Shown one piece after another: positions 17,255 to 25,145 of a stretch of 64,000 bases of DNA; within the stretch, counting starts at the first letter, position 1; each line of letters opens with the position of its first letter. The stretch comes from Exiguobacterium sp. BMC-KP (GTDB lineage: Bacteria; Bacillota; Bacilli; Exiguobacteriales; Exiguobacteriaceae). The stretch is from contig NZ_LGIW01000015.1 of assembly GCF_001275385.1 (NCBI RefSeq), positions 496,001 through 560,000 on the forward strand, written 5' to 3'. The notes beneath the pieces were generated by a model. That model made no database searches and was not told the DNA's origin. It was given only the letters and a program-made list of their open reading frames with translations. A program made the position numbers and the translations under genes.

Positions 17255-17680
17255 ATGCAAGCGACAGTGACATGGAACAAACAGATGGGGTTTAGTGGAC
17301 AAACGGAATCAGGTCATCATCTCGCGATGGACGCAGCACCCGAAAACGGCGGTGAAAACCAAGCGCCACGACCGACCGAGCTCCTGCTACATGCCGTTGC
17401 CGGCTGTACTGGGATTGATATCGTCTCGATTTTAGAGAAGATGCGCTTGACGATCACTCATTTCGAGATGGATATTGAAGGAGAACGGGCAGAGGATCAT
17501 CCACGGCGTTTCACATCGATCTCGATTCATTACCGACTCGAAGGTGATTTGCCGGAAGATAAGGTCCGTCGTGCCATTTCGTTATCAAAAGATAAATATT
17601 GTTCGGTCTCACAATCCCTGAACGCTGAGATTTCCGTCTGTTATTCCATCAATGGTGTCCGGAGCGAGGATCCTTTGTGA
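17255..17680 (+). CDS. OsmC-family protein (YhfA-like)
   Basis: 141 residues from the ATG with AAAGGAG upstream. OsmC/Ohr fold with the two family cysteines: Cys52 in AGCTGIDIV and a second in DKYCSVSQSL near residue 115. These form the thiol peroxidase pair in OsmC/Ohr enzymes. The shorter N-terminus and PRPTELLLHAVAGCTG pattern place it with YhfA-type proteins, whose substrates are not established. It overlaps the following gene by 4 bp (TTGTGA), and TATACT at 17215-17220 may be its -10 box. Confidence 0.88.
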   Translation: MQATVTWNKQMGFSGQTESGHHLAMDAAPENGGENQAPRPTELLLHAVAGCTGIDIVSILEKMRLTITHFEMDIEGERAEDHPRRFTSISIHYRLEGDLPEDKVRRAISLSKDKYCSVSQSLNAEISVCYSINGVRSEDPL

Positions 17681-18897
17681 AGAAGACTGTACTGATCGGC
17701 TGCCTGTTGCTTGCAGGGTGTGCGCAGGAGACGACGGAATCAACGAAACCATCACAACCAGAAGCGAAGCAACCGACTGAAGCGAAGAAGCCAAAGCCTG
17801 AGCCGACGAAGGAAGAACGACAACACGCACAACTAAAACAACAACTGGCAGCGATGTCGACGTCTGAAAAAATCGATCAGCTCCTCTATATCGGAGTCGC
17901 TGGTACGGAACTTTCAGCGGCAGACCGGCAGTTGTTGCGGACGCATGCGATTGGTGGCGTCTTACTGCTCGGCGGAAACATCACGTCAGAAGAACAATTG
18001 TTAACGTTCACGCGTGCGATTCAAGAGACGAACCAAAAGCCATATGCGTTCGTCGGGATTGACGAGGAAGGCGGACGGGTCAGTCGGGTACCTGATCAAC
18101 GATTACGTCTGCCGACGAGTCAACGTATGGCGCAAGGCGCAAATATGGCGAAAATGGAAGACGTCGGACGCACGCTCGGTCATGTATCGCGGTACTATGG
18201 ATTCAACATGGACTTTGCACCAGTCCTTGACGTTAACAGTAATCCGAACAATCCGATCATCGGTGATCGTGCCTTAAGTGCAGAGCCGAAGACCGTCGCG
18301 ACGTTCGGTACAGCACTGATGCACGGGATGCAAGAGACTGGCACGATTCCGGTCGTCAAACATTTTCCTGGTCACGGTAATACGAGTGTCGATTCCCATG
18401 TTGGACTGCCGAAAGTGACGGCATCAAAGGAAGAACTGAAGCGAACGGAACTGTTACCGTTCCAAGAAGCGATTCAAGAGGGGGCCGAGATGATAATGGT
18501 CGCCCATATTCTGTATCCCGCGTATGACGATCAAAATCCATCCTCGCTCTCGAAGCCGATCCTGACTGATCTCTTGCGTCAGAAACTCGGATTCAACGGC
18601 GTCATCATCACAGATGATCTCGTCATGGGAGCGATCACGCAACAATACGGTCTTGCGGAAGCGGCGCGGCAATCACTCGTCAATGGAGCTGACATGGCAA
18701 TGTTTTCAGAGGCAGGTGCTTATGCGAAAGTTCATGCTGAAGTGATGCAAGCCGTCAAAGATGAAACGCTGACGACCGAGATGCTCGATGCGAAAGTGAT
18801 GCGAATCCTGAAGCTGAAGCAGACGTATGCCAACAGCCAGAAGCAACAGCGACCGACGAAATCGGAGCTCGTTCAGCAAGTGGAAGCGCTCAACTAG
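17677..18897 (+). CDS. nagZ: Beta-N-acetylhexosaminidase lipoprotein (GH3)
   Basis: 406 residues from a GTG that overlaps the osmC stop, with GAGGA six bases upstream. A lipoprotein signal ends in LLAGC (Cys15), followed by a Pro/Lys/Thr-rich spacer to about residue 45. The catalytic GH3 domain has the NagZ signature KHFPGHGNTSVDSHVGLP, whose histidine acts as acid/base, and the nucleophile Asp in ITDDLVMGAI. It releases N-acetylglucosamine from muropeptides outside the membrane, as in Gram-positive NagZ-type enzymes. The typical second C-terminal domain is absent. Confidence 0.93.
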   Translation: MKKTVLIGCLLLAGCAQETTESTKPSQPEAKQPTEAKKPKPEPTKEERQHAQLKQQLAAMSTSEKIDQLLYIGVAGTELSAADRQLLRTHAIGGVLLLGGNITSEEQLLTFTRAIQETNQKPYAFVGIDEEGGRVSRVPDQRLRLPTSQRMAQGANMAKMEDVGRTLGHVSRYYGFNMDFAPVLDVNSNPNNPIIGDRALSAEPKTVATFGTALMHGMQETGTIPVVKHFPGHGNTSVDSHVGLPKVTASKEELKRTELLPFQEAIQEGAEMIMVAHILYPAYDDQNPSSLSKPILTDLLRQKLGFNGVIITDDLVMGAITQQYGLAEAARQSLVNGADMAMFSEAGAYAKVHAEVMQAVKDETLTTEMLDAKVMRILKLKQTYANSQKQQRPTKSELVQQVEALN

Positions 18898-18956
18898 GAC
18901 TAGCGAAGGAAAGCGACTCATGCTAGACTAATGGGGCAAGCCAATTAAACACGAAA

Positions 18957-19046
18957 AGACACTAGGGGAGTCTCCCAGCAGACTGAGACGGAAGTATCCG
19001 GACCCTTTGAACCTGATCTAGTTCGTACTAGCGGAGGGAAGTGGCT
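18957..19046 (+). ncRNA. TPP riboswitch (THI element)
   Basis: The conserved core is present in order: AGGGGAGTC, CTGAGA at 18983-18988, GACCCTTTGAACCTGATC, and the closing GCGGAGGGAAGTGG. Outer helix P1 pairs CACT (18960-18963) with AGTG (19040-19043). It precedes thiazole-synthesis genes, the expected regulon. The AGTGG at 19040-19044 can also pair with CCACT in the terminator stem (19088-19092), so TPP binding would release the terminator. Confidence 0.96.
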
Positions 19047-19084
19047 CGAAACCTTAGATATCCTTAGCGCTGCAGCGCATTTTC

Positions 19085-19120
19085 GGACCACTCCTTTCAA
19101 CATCGGGAGTGGTCCTTTTT
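19085..19120 (+). terminator. Riboswitch-controlled terminator
   Basis: Perfect 10-bp stem GGACCACTCC (19085-19094) / GGAGTGGTCC (19106-19115) then TTTTT, 18 bp before tenI. It is the expression platform of the TPP riboswitch by transcription attenuation. Confidence 0.92.
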
Positions 19121-19140
19121 CGTCTAGAAAGGAAGATATG

Positions 19141-19731
19141 ATGCGTTTACATCTGATTTCAACAGGTTCGATCGATTTGCGAGATGGGGCCGAAATCTTT
19201 CAATTCCTTCAACCCTATACCAATCAATTGCATCTGCGGGAACCGAACTTATCAGCGGCAGAATTACTTGATCTAATTGAAACACTCCTTCGGCAAGGAT
19301 ATTTGCCTGATCAATTAACGGTCCATGACCGCGTCGACGTTGCGCATGTCGCTGGCATCGGTGTGCAGTTGACCCGACGATCCTTACGCGTCGGTGATGT
19401 CCGAAGACACTTTCCAGATCTGACAATCGGTAAATCCGTCCATTCACTGGCAGAGGCGCTCGCGGCTGAGGCAGAAGGAGCTGATCAATTGCTCTACGGT
19501 CATATTTATCCGACGGCGTCGAAGCCGGATCTTCCGCCACGTGGTGTTGATGCTCTCAAACAAGTCGTTACCTTCACGACAAAACCAGTCATCGCAATCG
19601 GCGGCATCACACCAGATCGTATTCCTGAGATCGCAGCGACCGGTGCAACCGGAATCGCCGTCTTATCCGGCATCCTCGGTCAAACGGACCCACTTGCTGC
19701 GATCAAGCGTTATCAGGGGGTACGGGTATGA
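19141..19731 (+). CDS. tenI: Thiazole tautomerase TenI
   Basis: 196 residues. ThiE-like TIM barrel that aromatises the thiazole carboxylate product of ThiG. LHLREPNLSAAELL, TVHDRVDVAHVAGIGVQL, IGKSVHSLAEA and PVIAIGGITPDRI match B. subtilis TenI more closely than true thiamine phosphate synthase, and gene order agrees. I chose the ATG at 19141, seven bases after AAAGGA; an adjacent ATG at 19138 is possible. The 3' end overlaps thiO by 4 bp. Confidence 0.9.
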   Translation: MRLHLISTGSIDLRDGAEIFQFLQPYTNQLHLREPNLSAAELLDLIETLLRQGYLPDQLTVHDRVDVAHVAGIGVQLTRRSLRVGDVRRHFPDLTIGKSVHSLAEALAAEAEGADQLLYGHIYPTASKPDLPPRGVDALKQVVTFTTKPVIAIGGITPDRIPEIAATGATGIAVLSGILGQTDPLAAIKRYQGVRV

Positions 19732-20672
19732 CGGATCACATCATCATTGGTGGTGGAGTCATTGGTTTGACGCTTGCTTACAGTCTCGCCTGTCAGAACG
19801 AATCCGTTCTTGTCCTTGAGCGCGAAACATGCGGTCAAGGGACGAGTCGCGCAGCTGCCGGAATGCTTGCGACGGATATTGAGCTACGTGATGAACTGCA
19901 TGCGCTAGCCGCTCGAAGTCGCCGTCTGTATCCGTTACTCGCACGTCGACTTGAACGGGAGACTGGCATCGATTGCGGCTACCTGGAACAACCGTTTTTG
20001 TTAAAACGAGACGGACAAGAATACTTATTTCCATCGGCCGGTCAAATCGACCCGCGACGAATGACCAATGCATTGATGTGTGCCTTACACGCACGTGGCG
20101 TATCGATTGAAGAACAGGTGGATGTCACGCGTCTCGAGGAGAGTGATGATGTCGTGAAGATCGAGTCGAATACTGGAATATGGACGGGACGTACGGTGAC
20201 GGTGGCTGCTGGGCGCGGATCACAAGCAATACTTGCGACAGCCGGCATTTCGATTGCGACATATGGCGTCAAAGGCGAGTGTTTGGCGGTCCGTCTCGCG
20301 GGACGACCGTTAAGCTCGATTCTGTTCAATGATTCTGTCTATCTTGTACCGAAAGCGGACGGACGGATTTTGATCGGTGCGACCGAATTACCGCACGATG
20401 AGACGGTCGGCGTCAGTGTCGCGGGGGTTACGTCACTGCTTCATGCAGCAGTGCGGCTTTATCCACCGATTCGTGATGCAGTCATCGAAGAAGTCTGGTC
20501 CGGCGTACGACCACAAACGATATCCGGCTTACCGTACATCGGAGTCGCTTCGTCATCGCGTCGCATCTTCCTAGCGACCGGTCATCACCGGCATGGGATT
20601 TTACTCGCACCGGCGACAGCGGAGGTCTTGGCAAATACATTACGGTTGATCCAGAAGGAGGAAGTCCGATGA
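19728..20672 (+). CDS. thiO: Glycine oxidase ThiO, compact form
   Basis: 314 residues. FAD-dependent oxidation of glycine to the imine used by ThiG. The dinucleotide motif IIGGGVIGLTLAYSLA is at residues 5-20, AAAGMLA near residue 43, and the C-terminal GVRPQTISGLPYIG segment holds the substrate-binding arginine; VYLVPKADGR holds the matching tyrosine. Compared with B. subtilis ThiO (369 residues) about 40-45 residues of the substrate domain are missing after GYLEQPFLLKRDG, and the C-terminus is about 10 shorter. The frame is intact and the operon order is conserved, so it is likely functional. Confidence 0.9.
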   Translation: MTDHIIIGGGVIGLTLAYSLACQNESVLVLERETCGQGTSRAAAGMLATDIELRDELHALAARSRRLYPLLARRLERETGIDCGYLEQPFLLKRDGQEYLFPSAGQIDPRRMTNALMCALHARGVSIEEQVDVTRLEESDDVVKIESNTGIWTGRTVTVAAGRGSQAILATAGISIATYGVKGECLAVRLAGRPLSSILFNDSVYLVPKADGRILIGATELPHDETVGVSVAGVTSLLHAAVRLYPPIRDAVIEEVWSGVRPQTISGLPYIGVASSSRRIFLATGHHRHGILLAPATAEVLANTLRLIQKEEVR

Positions 20673-20869
20673 ACATTACGATTAACGGAAACGACCATAA
20701 GATCGAACAGATTGAAACAATCGAGGATATGCTCGTGCAACTCGGCTTGGGGGAAAAGCTCGTCATCGTCGAACAGAACCGAGTGATCATCGATCGCGGG
20801 GCTTACGGTCAGACGGTCGTTCGGGATCATGACACATTTGAAATCGTTCATTTCGTAGGAGGAGGATAA
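20669..20869 (+). CDS. thiS: Sulfur carrier protein ThiS
   Basis: 66 residues with a ubiquitin-like beta-grasp fold and the C-terminal Gly-Gly (VGGG end) that is adenylated by ThiF and then thiocarboxylated. It carries the sulfur for the thiazole ring. The ATG overlaps the thiO stop (ATGA) and GGAGG lies upstream. Length is typical. Confidence 0.95.
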   Translation: MNITINGNDHKIEQIETIEDMLVQLGLGEKLVIVEQNRVIIDRGAYGQTVVRDHDTFEIVHFVGGG

Positions 20870-20871
20870 AC

Positions 20872-21636
20872 ATGCTGAAAATTGGAGAAAAGACATTTGA
20901 CTCACGGTTATTACTCGGTACAGGAAAATATACGAATGCTACGGTACAGCAGGAGGCGATTGACGCTTCGGCTTCACAAATCTTGACGTTCGCTATCCGG
21001 AGACTCGACATCTTTGATAAACAACAATCGAATTTCTTAGAGTCGCTTGATTTAACGAAGTACGATTTACTGCCGAACACAGCTGGTGCGAAGACAGCAG
21101 AGGAAGCCGTCCGGTTAGCGAAGCTCGCACGAGCATCCGGGATGTGTGACATGGTAAAAGTTGAAGTGATCGGTTGCGACAAGACCTTGTTACCGGACCC
21201 AATCGAGACATTACGCGCCTCTGAAGAGTTGCTTAAAGAAGGATTCATCGTCTTACCATATACTTCGGACGACGTCGTCCTTGCACGACGCCTCGAAGAA
21301 CTCGGCTGTCACGCGATCATGCCAGCAGCATCACCAATCGGCTCCGGGCAAGGTATTCTCAACCCACTTCATCTGCAATTCATTATCGAACAGACAACGG
21401 TCCCGGTCATCGTCGACGCCGGCATTGGTTCACCGACTGATGTTGCCTATGCGATGGAACTTGGAGCGGACGGTGTCTTATTGAACTCAGCGGTCGCCCA
21501 TGCTCAAGACCCGGTCAAGATGGCGCGCGCGATGCGACTAGCAGTTGAAGCGGGACGTTTAGGATACGAAGCGGGACGGATTGAGAAGAAACAATATGCG
21601 ATCGCGAGTAGTCCAACGAGTGGATTGATTCGATGA
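20872..21636 (+). CDS. thiG: Thiazole synthase ThiG
   Basis: 254 residues. TIM-barrel enzyme that joins the ThiS thiocarboxylate sulfur, deoxyxylulose 5-phosphate and dehydroglycine into the thiazole phosphate. The Schiff-base lysine lies in [16 protein letters not shown] near residue 95; GSGQGI and [11 protein letters not shown] are conserved phosphate-binding segments. It begins two bases after thiS with GGAGGAGG inside the thiS 3' end, and overlaps thiF by 4 bp. Confidence 0.96.
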   Translation: MLKIGEKTFDSRLLLGTGKYTNATVQQEAIDASASQILTFAIRRLDIFDKQQSNFLESLDLTKYDLLPNTAGAKTAEEAVRLAKLARASGMCDMVKVEVIGCDKTLLPDPIETLRASEELLKEGFIVLPYTSDDVVLARRLEELGCHAIMPAASPIGSGQGILNPLHLQFIIEQTTVPVIVDAGIGSPTDVAYAMELGADGVLLNSAVAHAQDPVKMARAMRLAVEAGRLGYEAGRIEKKQYAIASSPTSGLIR

Positions 21637-22640
21637 ACCGCTACTCACGCCAAACTCGGTTTCAACCGATCGGGGAATCGGGACAAGAGCGCTTTTCAGC
21701 AGCAAAGGTGCTGATCATCGGGATGGGGGCGCTCGGAACCGCATCGGCAGAACAACTCGTTCGTGCCGGTGTCGGCGTCGTCCGAATCGTCGATCGGGAT
21801 TACGTCGAGTGGAGTAATCTACAACGGCAACAGCTTTATACCGAGGACGATGCGCGTCACATCGTACCGAAGGCGATTGCTGCGAAAGCGCGTCTTGAGG
21901 CAATCAATTCGACGGTGACGATCGAAGCACACGTATTAGACGTCGACCGGGCGTCACTGACGTGGCTGTTAGACGACATCGATTTGATCATCGACGCGAC
22001 GGATAATTTCGATATTCGTTTACTGATGAACGACATGGCATTGATGCGATCGATTCCGTGGATTTACGGTGGATGTGTCGGTAGTTATGGGATTACTTTC
22101 ACTGTTCGTCCGGGGGAGACACCGTGTCTCCATTGTTTACTCGATCAATTACCACGTGATCAGGAGACGTGTGATACGGCAGGAATCATCAGTCCAGCTG
22201 TTCAGATGGTCGCCTCTCTACAAGTGACAGAAGCGCTGAAGTGGTTAAGTGGAAAGACGGATGCCATGCGGACACGTTTACTTGCCTTTGATGTGTGGTC
22301 GAATACATTCCAACAAATCAACGTTCAATCGTTGAAGCAAAAGGAATGTCCCTCATGTGGTACTCAACCGACGTATCCTTATTTATCGGATCAGACGGTC
22401 CGTTTTACAGCACTTTGCGGTCGCGACGCTGTCCAAATTCGGGGGGACGGTAAGCGGGATCTCGAACAGTTGAAGCGACGCCTTCAGCCGGTCGCAGCAA
22501 TTTCTGCTCACAATCCGTATTTACTTGCTTTTACAATAGAAGAACATCGAATGGTCGCCTTTCAAGATGGGCGCGTCTTAATTCATGGTGAATCCGATCT
22601 CGTCAAAGCCAAACGACTCTATCATGCCTATTTCGGGTAA
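21633..22640 (+). CDS. thiF: ThiS adenylyltransferase ThiF
   Basis: 335 residues. E1-like enzyme that adenylates the ThiS C-terminus. N-terminal RYSRQTRF pattern, ATP-binding [19 protein letters not shown] near residue 28, catalytic ATDNFDIR near residue 126, and the zinc site from CLHC near residue 168 and CPSC near residue 241. A C-terminal extension of about 80 residues follows the core. It is the last gene of the riboswitch operon; tenA, thiD, thiE and thiM are not in this window, so only the thiazole branch is encoded here. Confidence 0.94.
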   Translation: MNRYSRQTRFQPIGESGQERFSAAKVLIIGMGALGTASAEQLVRAGVGVVRIVDRDYVEWSNLQRQQLYTEDDARHIVPKAIAAKARLEAINSTVTIEAHVLDVDRASLTWLLDDIDLIIDATDNFDIRLLMNDMALMRSIPWIYGGCVGSYGITFTVRPGETPCLHCLLDQLPRDQETCDTAGIISPAVQMVASLQVTEALKWLSGKTDAMRTRLLAFDVWSNTFQQINVQSLKQKECPSCGTQPTYPYLSDQTVRFTALCGRDAVQIRGDGKRDLEQLKRRLQPVAAISAHNPYLLAFTIEEHRMVAFQDGRVLIHGESDLVKAKRLYHAYFG

Positions 22641-22677
22641 ACGTTCAAAAAACAGTAAACTAATTTTTGATATACGT

Positions 22678-22705
22678 GTTTTAAATGTTTGAAAAACAGG
22701 TAAAT
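22678..22705 (+). promoter_or_regulatory. Weak sigma-B-like promoter
   Basis: GTTTTA, 15 bases, GGTAAAT lies 57 bp before the 22762 gene. The -35 fits sigma-B, the -10 deviates from GGGWAW. Recorded as a candidate only. Confidence 0.25.
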
Positions 22706-22761
22706 AAGACTTCAGACGTAAAACGGTCTATAGGTTTTGAACGTGAAGAGGAGTGATTCAG

Positions 22762-23118
22762 ATGAAACAAGAATTCGATCCGATGAAGGATCAGGCACAG
22801 ACGGAAGAGAAACAGGCAGTTGTCCAACAAGCCAACTGGAATCCGGATCGGTACCGGACGAACTTGAACCCATTCTATCTGTCACCTTGTAGTGTCGAAC
22901 GTAGAGAAGATGTGCATCAGGATGCATCGAAGATTCTCGAAGTCGAGACGTCGTCGCCCCTCCAACAACTTTTTGAACACAATCAAGCAACGCATACATC
23001 CGAACCAACGGGCAAAAAATTCAAAACAGGCATCGTCGTCGGCGTCGGCGCGATCATTGGCGGATCGGTTTCCGTGATTCGTTCTGTCCAACGTTTTAGA
23101 AAGCAACGGACGAAATAA
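22762..23118 (+). CDS. Hypothetical protein with C-terminal glycine-rich hydrophobic segment
   Basis: 118 residues from the ATG with GAAGAGGAG eight bases upstream. The first 85 residues are hydrophilic and Gln/Glu-rich. Residues 89-105 (GIVVGVGAIIGGSVSVI) form a glycine-rich hydrophobic stretch followed by a basic tail (RFRKQRTK). This resembles small stress or membrane-associated proteins but I recognise no family. It stands alone between the thi operon and two terminator-like hairpins. Confidence 0.65.
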   Translation: MKQEFDPMKDQAQTEEKQAVVQQANWNPDRYRTNLNPFYLSPCSVERREDVHQDASKILEVETSSPLQQLFEHNQATHTSEPTGKKFKTGIVVGVGAIIGGSVSVIRSVQRFRKQRTK

Positions 23119-23141
23119 TACGCTCGTTGTGAAAGCACAGA

Positions 23142-23167
23142 AAGCAGGAGGCATTCGCCTCCTGCTT
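23142..23167 (+). terminator. Hairpin after the 22762 gene
   Basis: AAGCAGGAGGC / GCCTCCTGCTT, 11 bp with a 4-base loop. The following U-run is poor (AGTTTG), so it may work with the next hairpin. Confidence 0.6.
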
Positions 23168-23174
23168 AGTTTGT

Positions 23175-23211
23175 AAATCCCCTCATTTCAAAAGTAGAAT
23201 GAGGGGATTTT
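23175..23211. terminator. Bidirectional terminator between convergent genes
   Basis: Perfect 13-bp stem AAATCCCCTCATT (23175-23187) / AATGAGGGGATTT (23198-23210). It lies between the 22762 gene (+) and the lipoprotein gene (-). Confidence 0.75.
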
Positions 23212-23244
23212 GCATGTGTTTATTTTCTTACTTAAATAAAAAAA

Positions 23245-23619
23245 TCATGAACTAGTTACATTATCAAATGCAGTAGATTTCCCGTTTAAATAGACATCGA
23301 TGATTTCATGTTCAGGATCTAACGTTAATTTATAGACATGTTGTTTCGCATTCTTACTAGTATCGTTAGATTCATCTAATTTTATCTTTACCGTATTTTC
23401 TTGCGATTCAAGATCAGTATCAACTGATTTTTTTGTGCGATACACAACATAAGCGGTATCGCCCTTCGTATTGATTAATTGCAGACTAAAGTCGGGATCA
23501 ATTTTCGTTTGTATATCGTTAGGTACTGTCTGTAACTCGCTAAAACTGAGATTAGACTCGTTGACGTTACAGGCCGATAACGAAGTACATAACAGAGCTA
23601 ACAGGATAATTTTTTTCAT
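23245..23619 (-). CDS. Small lipoprotein of unknown function
   Basis: 124 residues from the ATG at 23619, which follows GAGGAGGT; a longer frame adds five residues without a site. The signal KKIILLALLCTSLSAC ends in a lipobox with Cys17. The mature part of about 107 residues is rich in Lys, Asp and Thr with beta-strand-like segments (DTAYVVYRTKK, VYKLTLDPEHEIIDVYLNG). No family recognised. The promoter probably lies in 23640-23750. Confidence 0.75.
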   Translation of the reverse strand: MKKIILLALLCTSLSACNVNESNLSFSELQTVPNDIQTKIDPDFSLQLINTKGDTAYVVYRTKKSVDTDLESQENTVKIKLDESNDTSKNAKQHVYKLTLDPEHEIIDVYLNGKSTAFDNVTSS

Positions 23620-24017
23620 GTTGTACCTCCTCATATTCGATGGATGATTCGTAGCGATTAACGTTTACGAAAGTTCTAACATGATTCAATTATTACTTAA
23701 GATGTGACGTTACTAGCTTAACACGAAATACATTTATTGGATATTGGGAGCGGTCTAAAATAGGATTTCTCAAAAAAACAAAATGTTTGTCGGATTTGTC
23801 TGAACATCGTATAAATCATTTATGGAATTCAGTCTAAAGATAACGAGTAGTATTTCTCTTAAACAAGAGGAAGTACACCTTGTTATTTCTGCAGTATTTA
23901 TGGTTGAGTCGCTAAGCAGCATAATCATTTCTGCTTTTGGTATTCCAAACGGATGTTCGTCGCAGAACGAACGCTCGCATGCTACACTTAAGCTACTATA
24001 TTTAAAAAGTGAGTGTG
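23620..24017. other. Intergenic region between the lipoprotein gene and sbcD
   Basis: About 400 bp that should hold divergent promoters. It is AT-rich with no coding signal. GTTCG at 23954-23958 and GAACGAAC at 23964-23971 face each other, but the arrangement is opposite to the GAAC-N4-GTTC of a LexA site. No terminator or RNA motif seen. Confidence 0.4.
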
Positions 24018-25145
24018 ATGAAGATGAAATGGATACATACTGCCGATTGGCATCTTGGAAAAATCGTTCATGGTGAATCAATGCTCGAGAACCAACGGGC
24101 GGTTTTGGCGAATTTTTTAGCACTCGTCGACCGAGAAAAACCGGATGCGATCGTCATTGCAGGAGACTTATACGACCGTGCCGTGCCGCCGACGGAAGCC
24201 GTCGAACTGCTTGACGAGACATTAGCTGCTTTGATTCTCGACCGAGACATCCCGGTCGTTGCAATTAGTGGGAATCATGATTCGGCCGAACGCTTGAGTT
24301 TCGGTACGACCTTGTTGCAACGGGCAGGTCTGCATCTCGTTGGAAAACTAACACCGGTCATTACACCCGTCATGATCAAAGGGGTTTCATTTTATCCGGT
24401 GCCTTTCGCAGATCCAGCGACAGTCCGGTACGTGCATCAAGACGAGACAATCAAGACACATGATGACGCGATGCGAACGATTCTTTCGAGTTGTTCACCG
24501 GAGGGACCGAGTGTCCTCGTTGGACATGCCTTTGTCATCGGTGGACTCGAGACGGATTCAGAGCGGCAATTGTCGGTCGGTACGGCAGGACAAGTCAGTG
24601 CGAGTCAGTTTGCACCGTTTACCTATACGGCGCTCGGTCATCTGCATAATCCGCTGGCGATTAAATCGGAGACGGTTCGCTACAGTGGATCACTCTTGAA
24701 ATATTCGTTTTCAGAAGCACATCATATTAAAGGGGTCGATGTGTTGACGTTGAACGATGCGGGTACGTTCGATCGTCGATTCGAACCGCTTGCGCCAAAA
24801 CGTGACTTGCGAGAGGTGACCGGTAGTCTCAGTGAATTGACAGACCCGGCGTTCGTCGCGACGCAAGCGACGGACGATTACTTAAAAATCAATCTAACGG
24901 ACGGCGAAGCCTTGATGGATCCGATGGGAAAGCTGAAAAAGATCTATCCGAACATCTTGCACCTCGAGCGAATCGGTTTCGTCCGCGAGAGTACACGGGC
25001 GGTCAAAGCGTCGCGGGAACAGGTCAAAGATGCGTCCGTTGCGGATCTGTTTAGTGAGTTTTATGAAGCAGTCCGTGAGAAGAAACCGACGGAAGCGATG
25101 CAAGCCGTCTTGAAGGAGGAAGCGACATGCGCCCAGAACGACTGA
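24018..25145 (+). CDS. sbcD: Nuclease SbcCD subunit D
   Basis: 375 residues from the ATG at 24018 (AAGTGAG upstream); ATG 24024 is possible. Mre11-type phosphoesterase of the SbcCD complex, which cuts hairpins and blocked DNA ends. Metal-binding motifs appear in order: HTADWHLGK near residue 6, AGDLYDR near residue 48, SGNHD near residue 82, VGHAF near residue 170 and LGHLH near residue 207. The coding region runs 19 bp into sbcC, whose ribosome site GGAGGAAG lies inside it. Confidence 0.95.
   Translation: MKMKWIHTADWHLGKIVHGESMLENQRAVLANFLALVDREKPDAIVIAGDLYDRAVPPTEAVELLDETLAALILDRDIPVVAISGNHDSAERLSFGTTLLQRAGLHLVGKLTPVITPVMIKGVSFYPVPFADPATVRYVHQDETIKTHDDAMRTILSSCSPEGPSVLVGHAFVIGGLETDSERQLSVGTAGQVSASQFAPFTYTALGHLHNPLAIKSETVRYSGSLLKYSFSEAHHIKGVDVLTLNDAGTFDRRFEPLAPKRDLREVTGSLSELTDPAFVATQATDDYLKINLTDGEALMDPMGKLKKIYPNILHLERIGFVRESTRAVKASREQVKDASVADLFSEFYEAVREKKPTEAMQAVLKEEATCAQND

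Noticed and set aside
23950-23975. Possible LexA (SOS) site before sbcD
   Set aside because: The GTTC and GAAC halves are in the wrong order for the Bacillus GAAC-N4-GTTC site.
23822-24076. Open frame of 84 codons before sbcD
   Set aside because: It overlaps the sbcD start in another frame and has no ribosome site.
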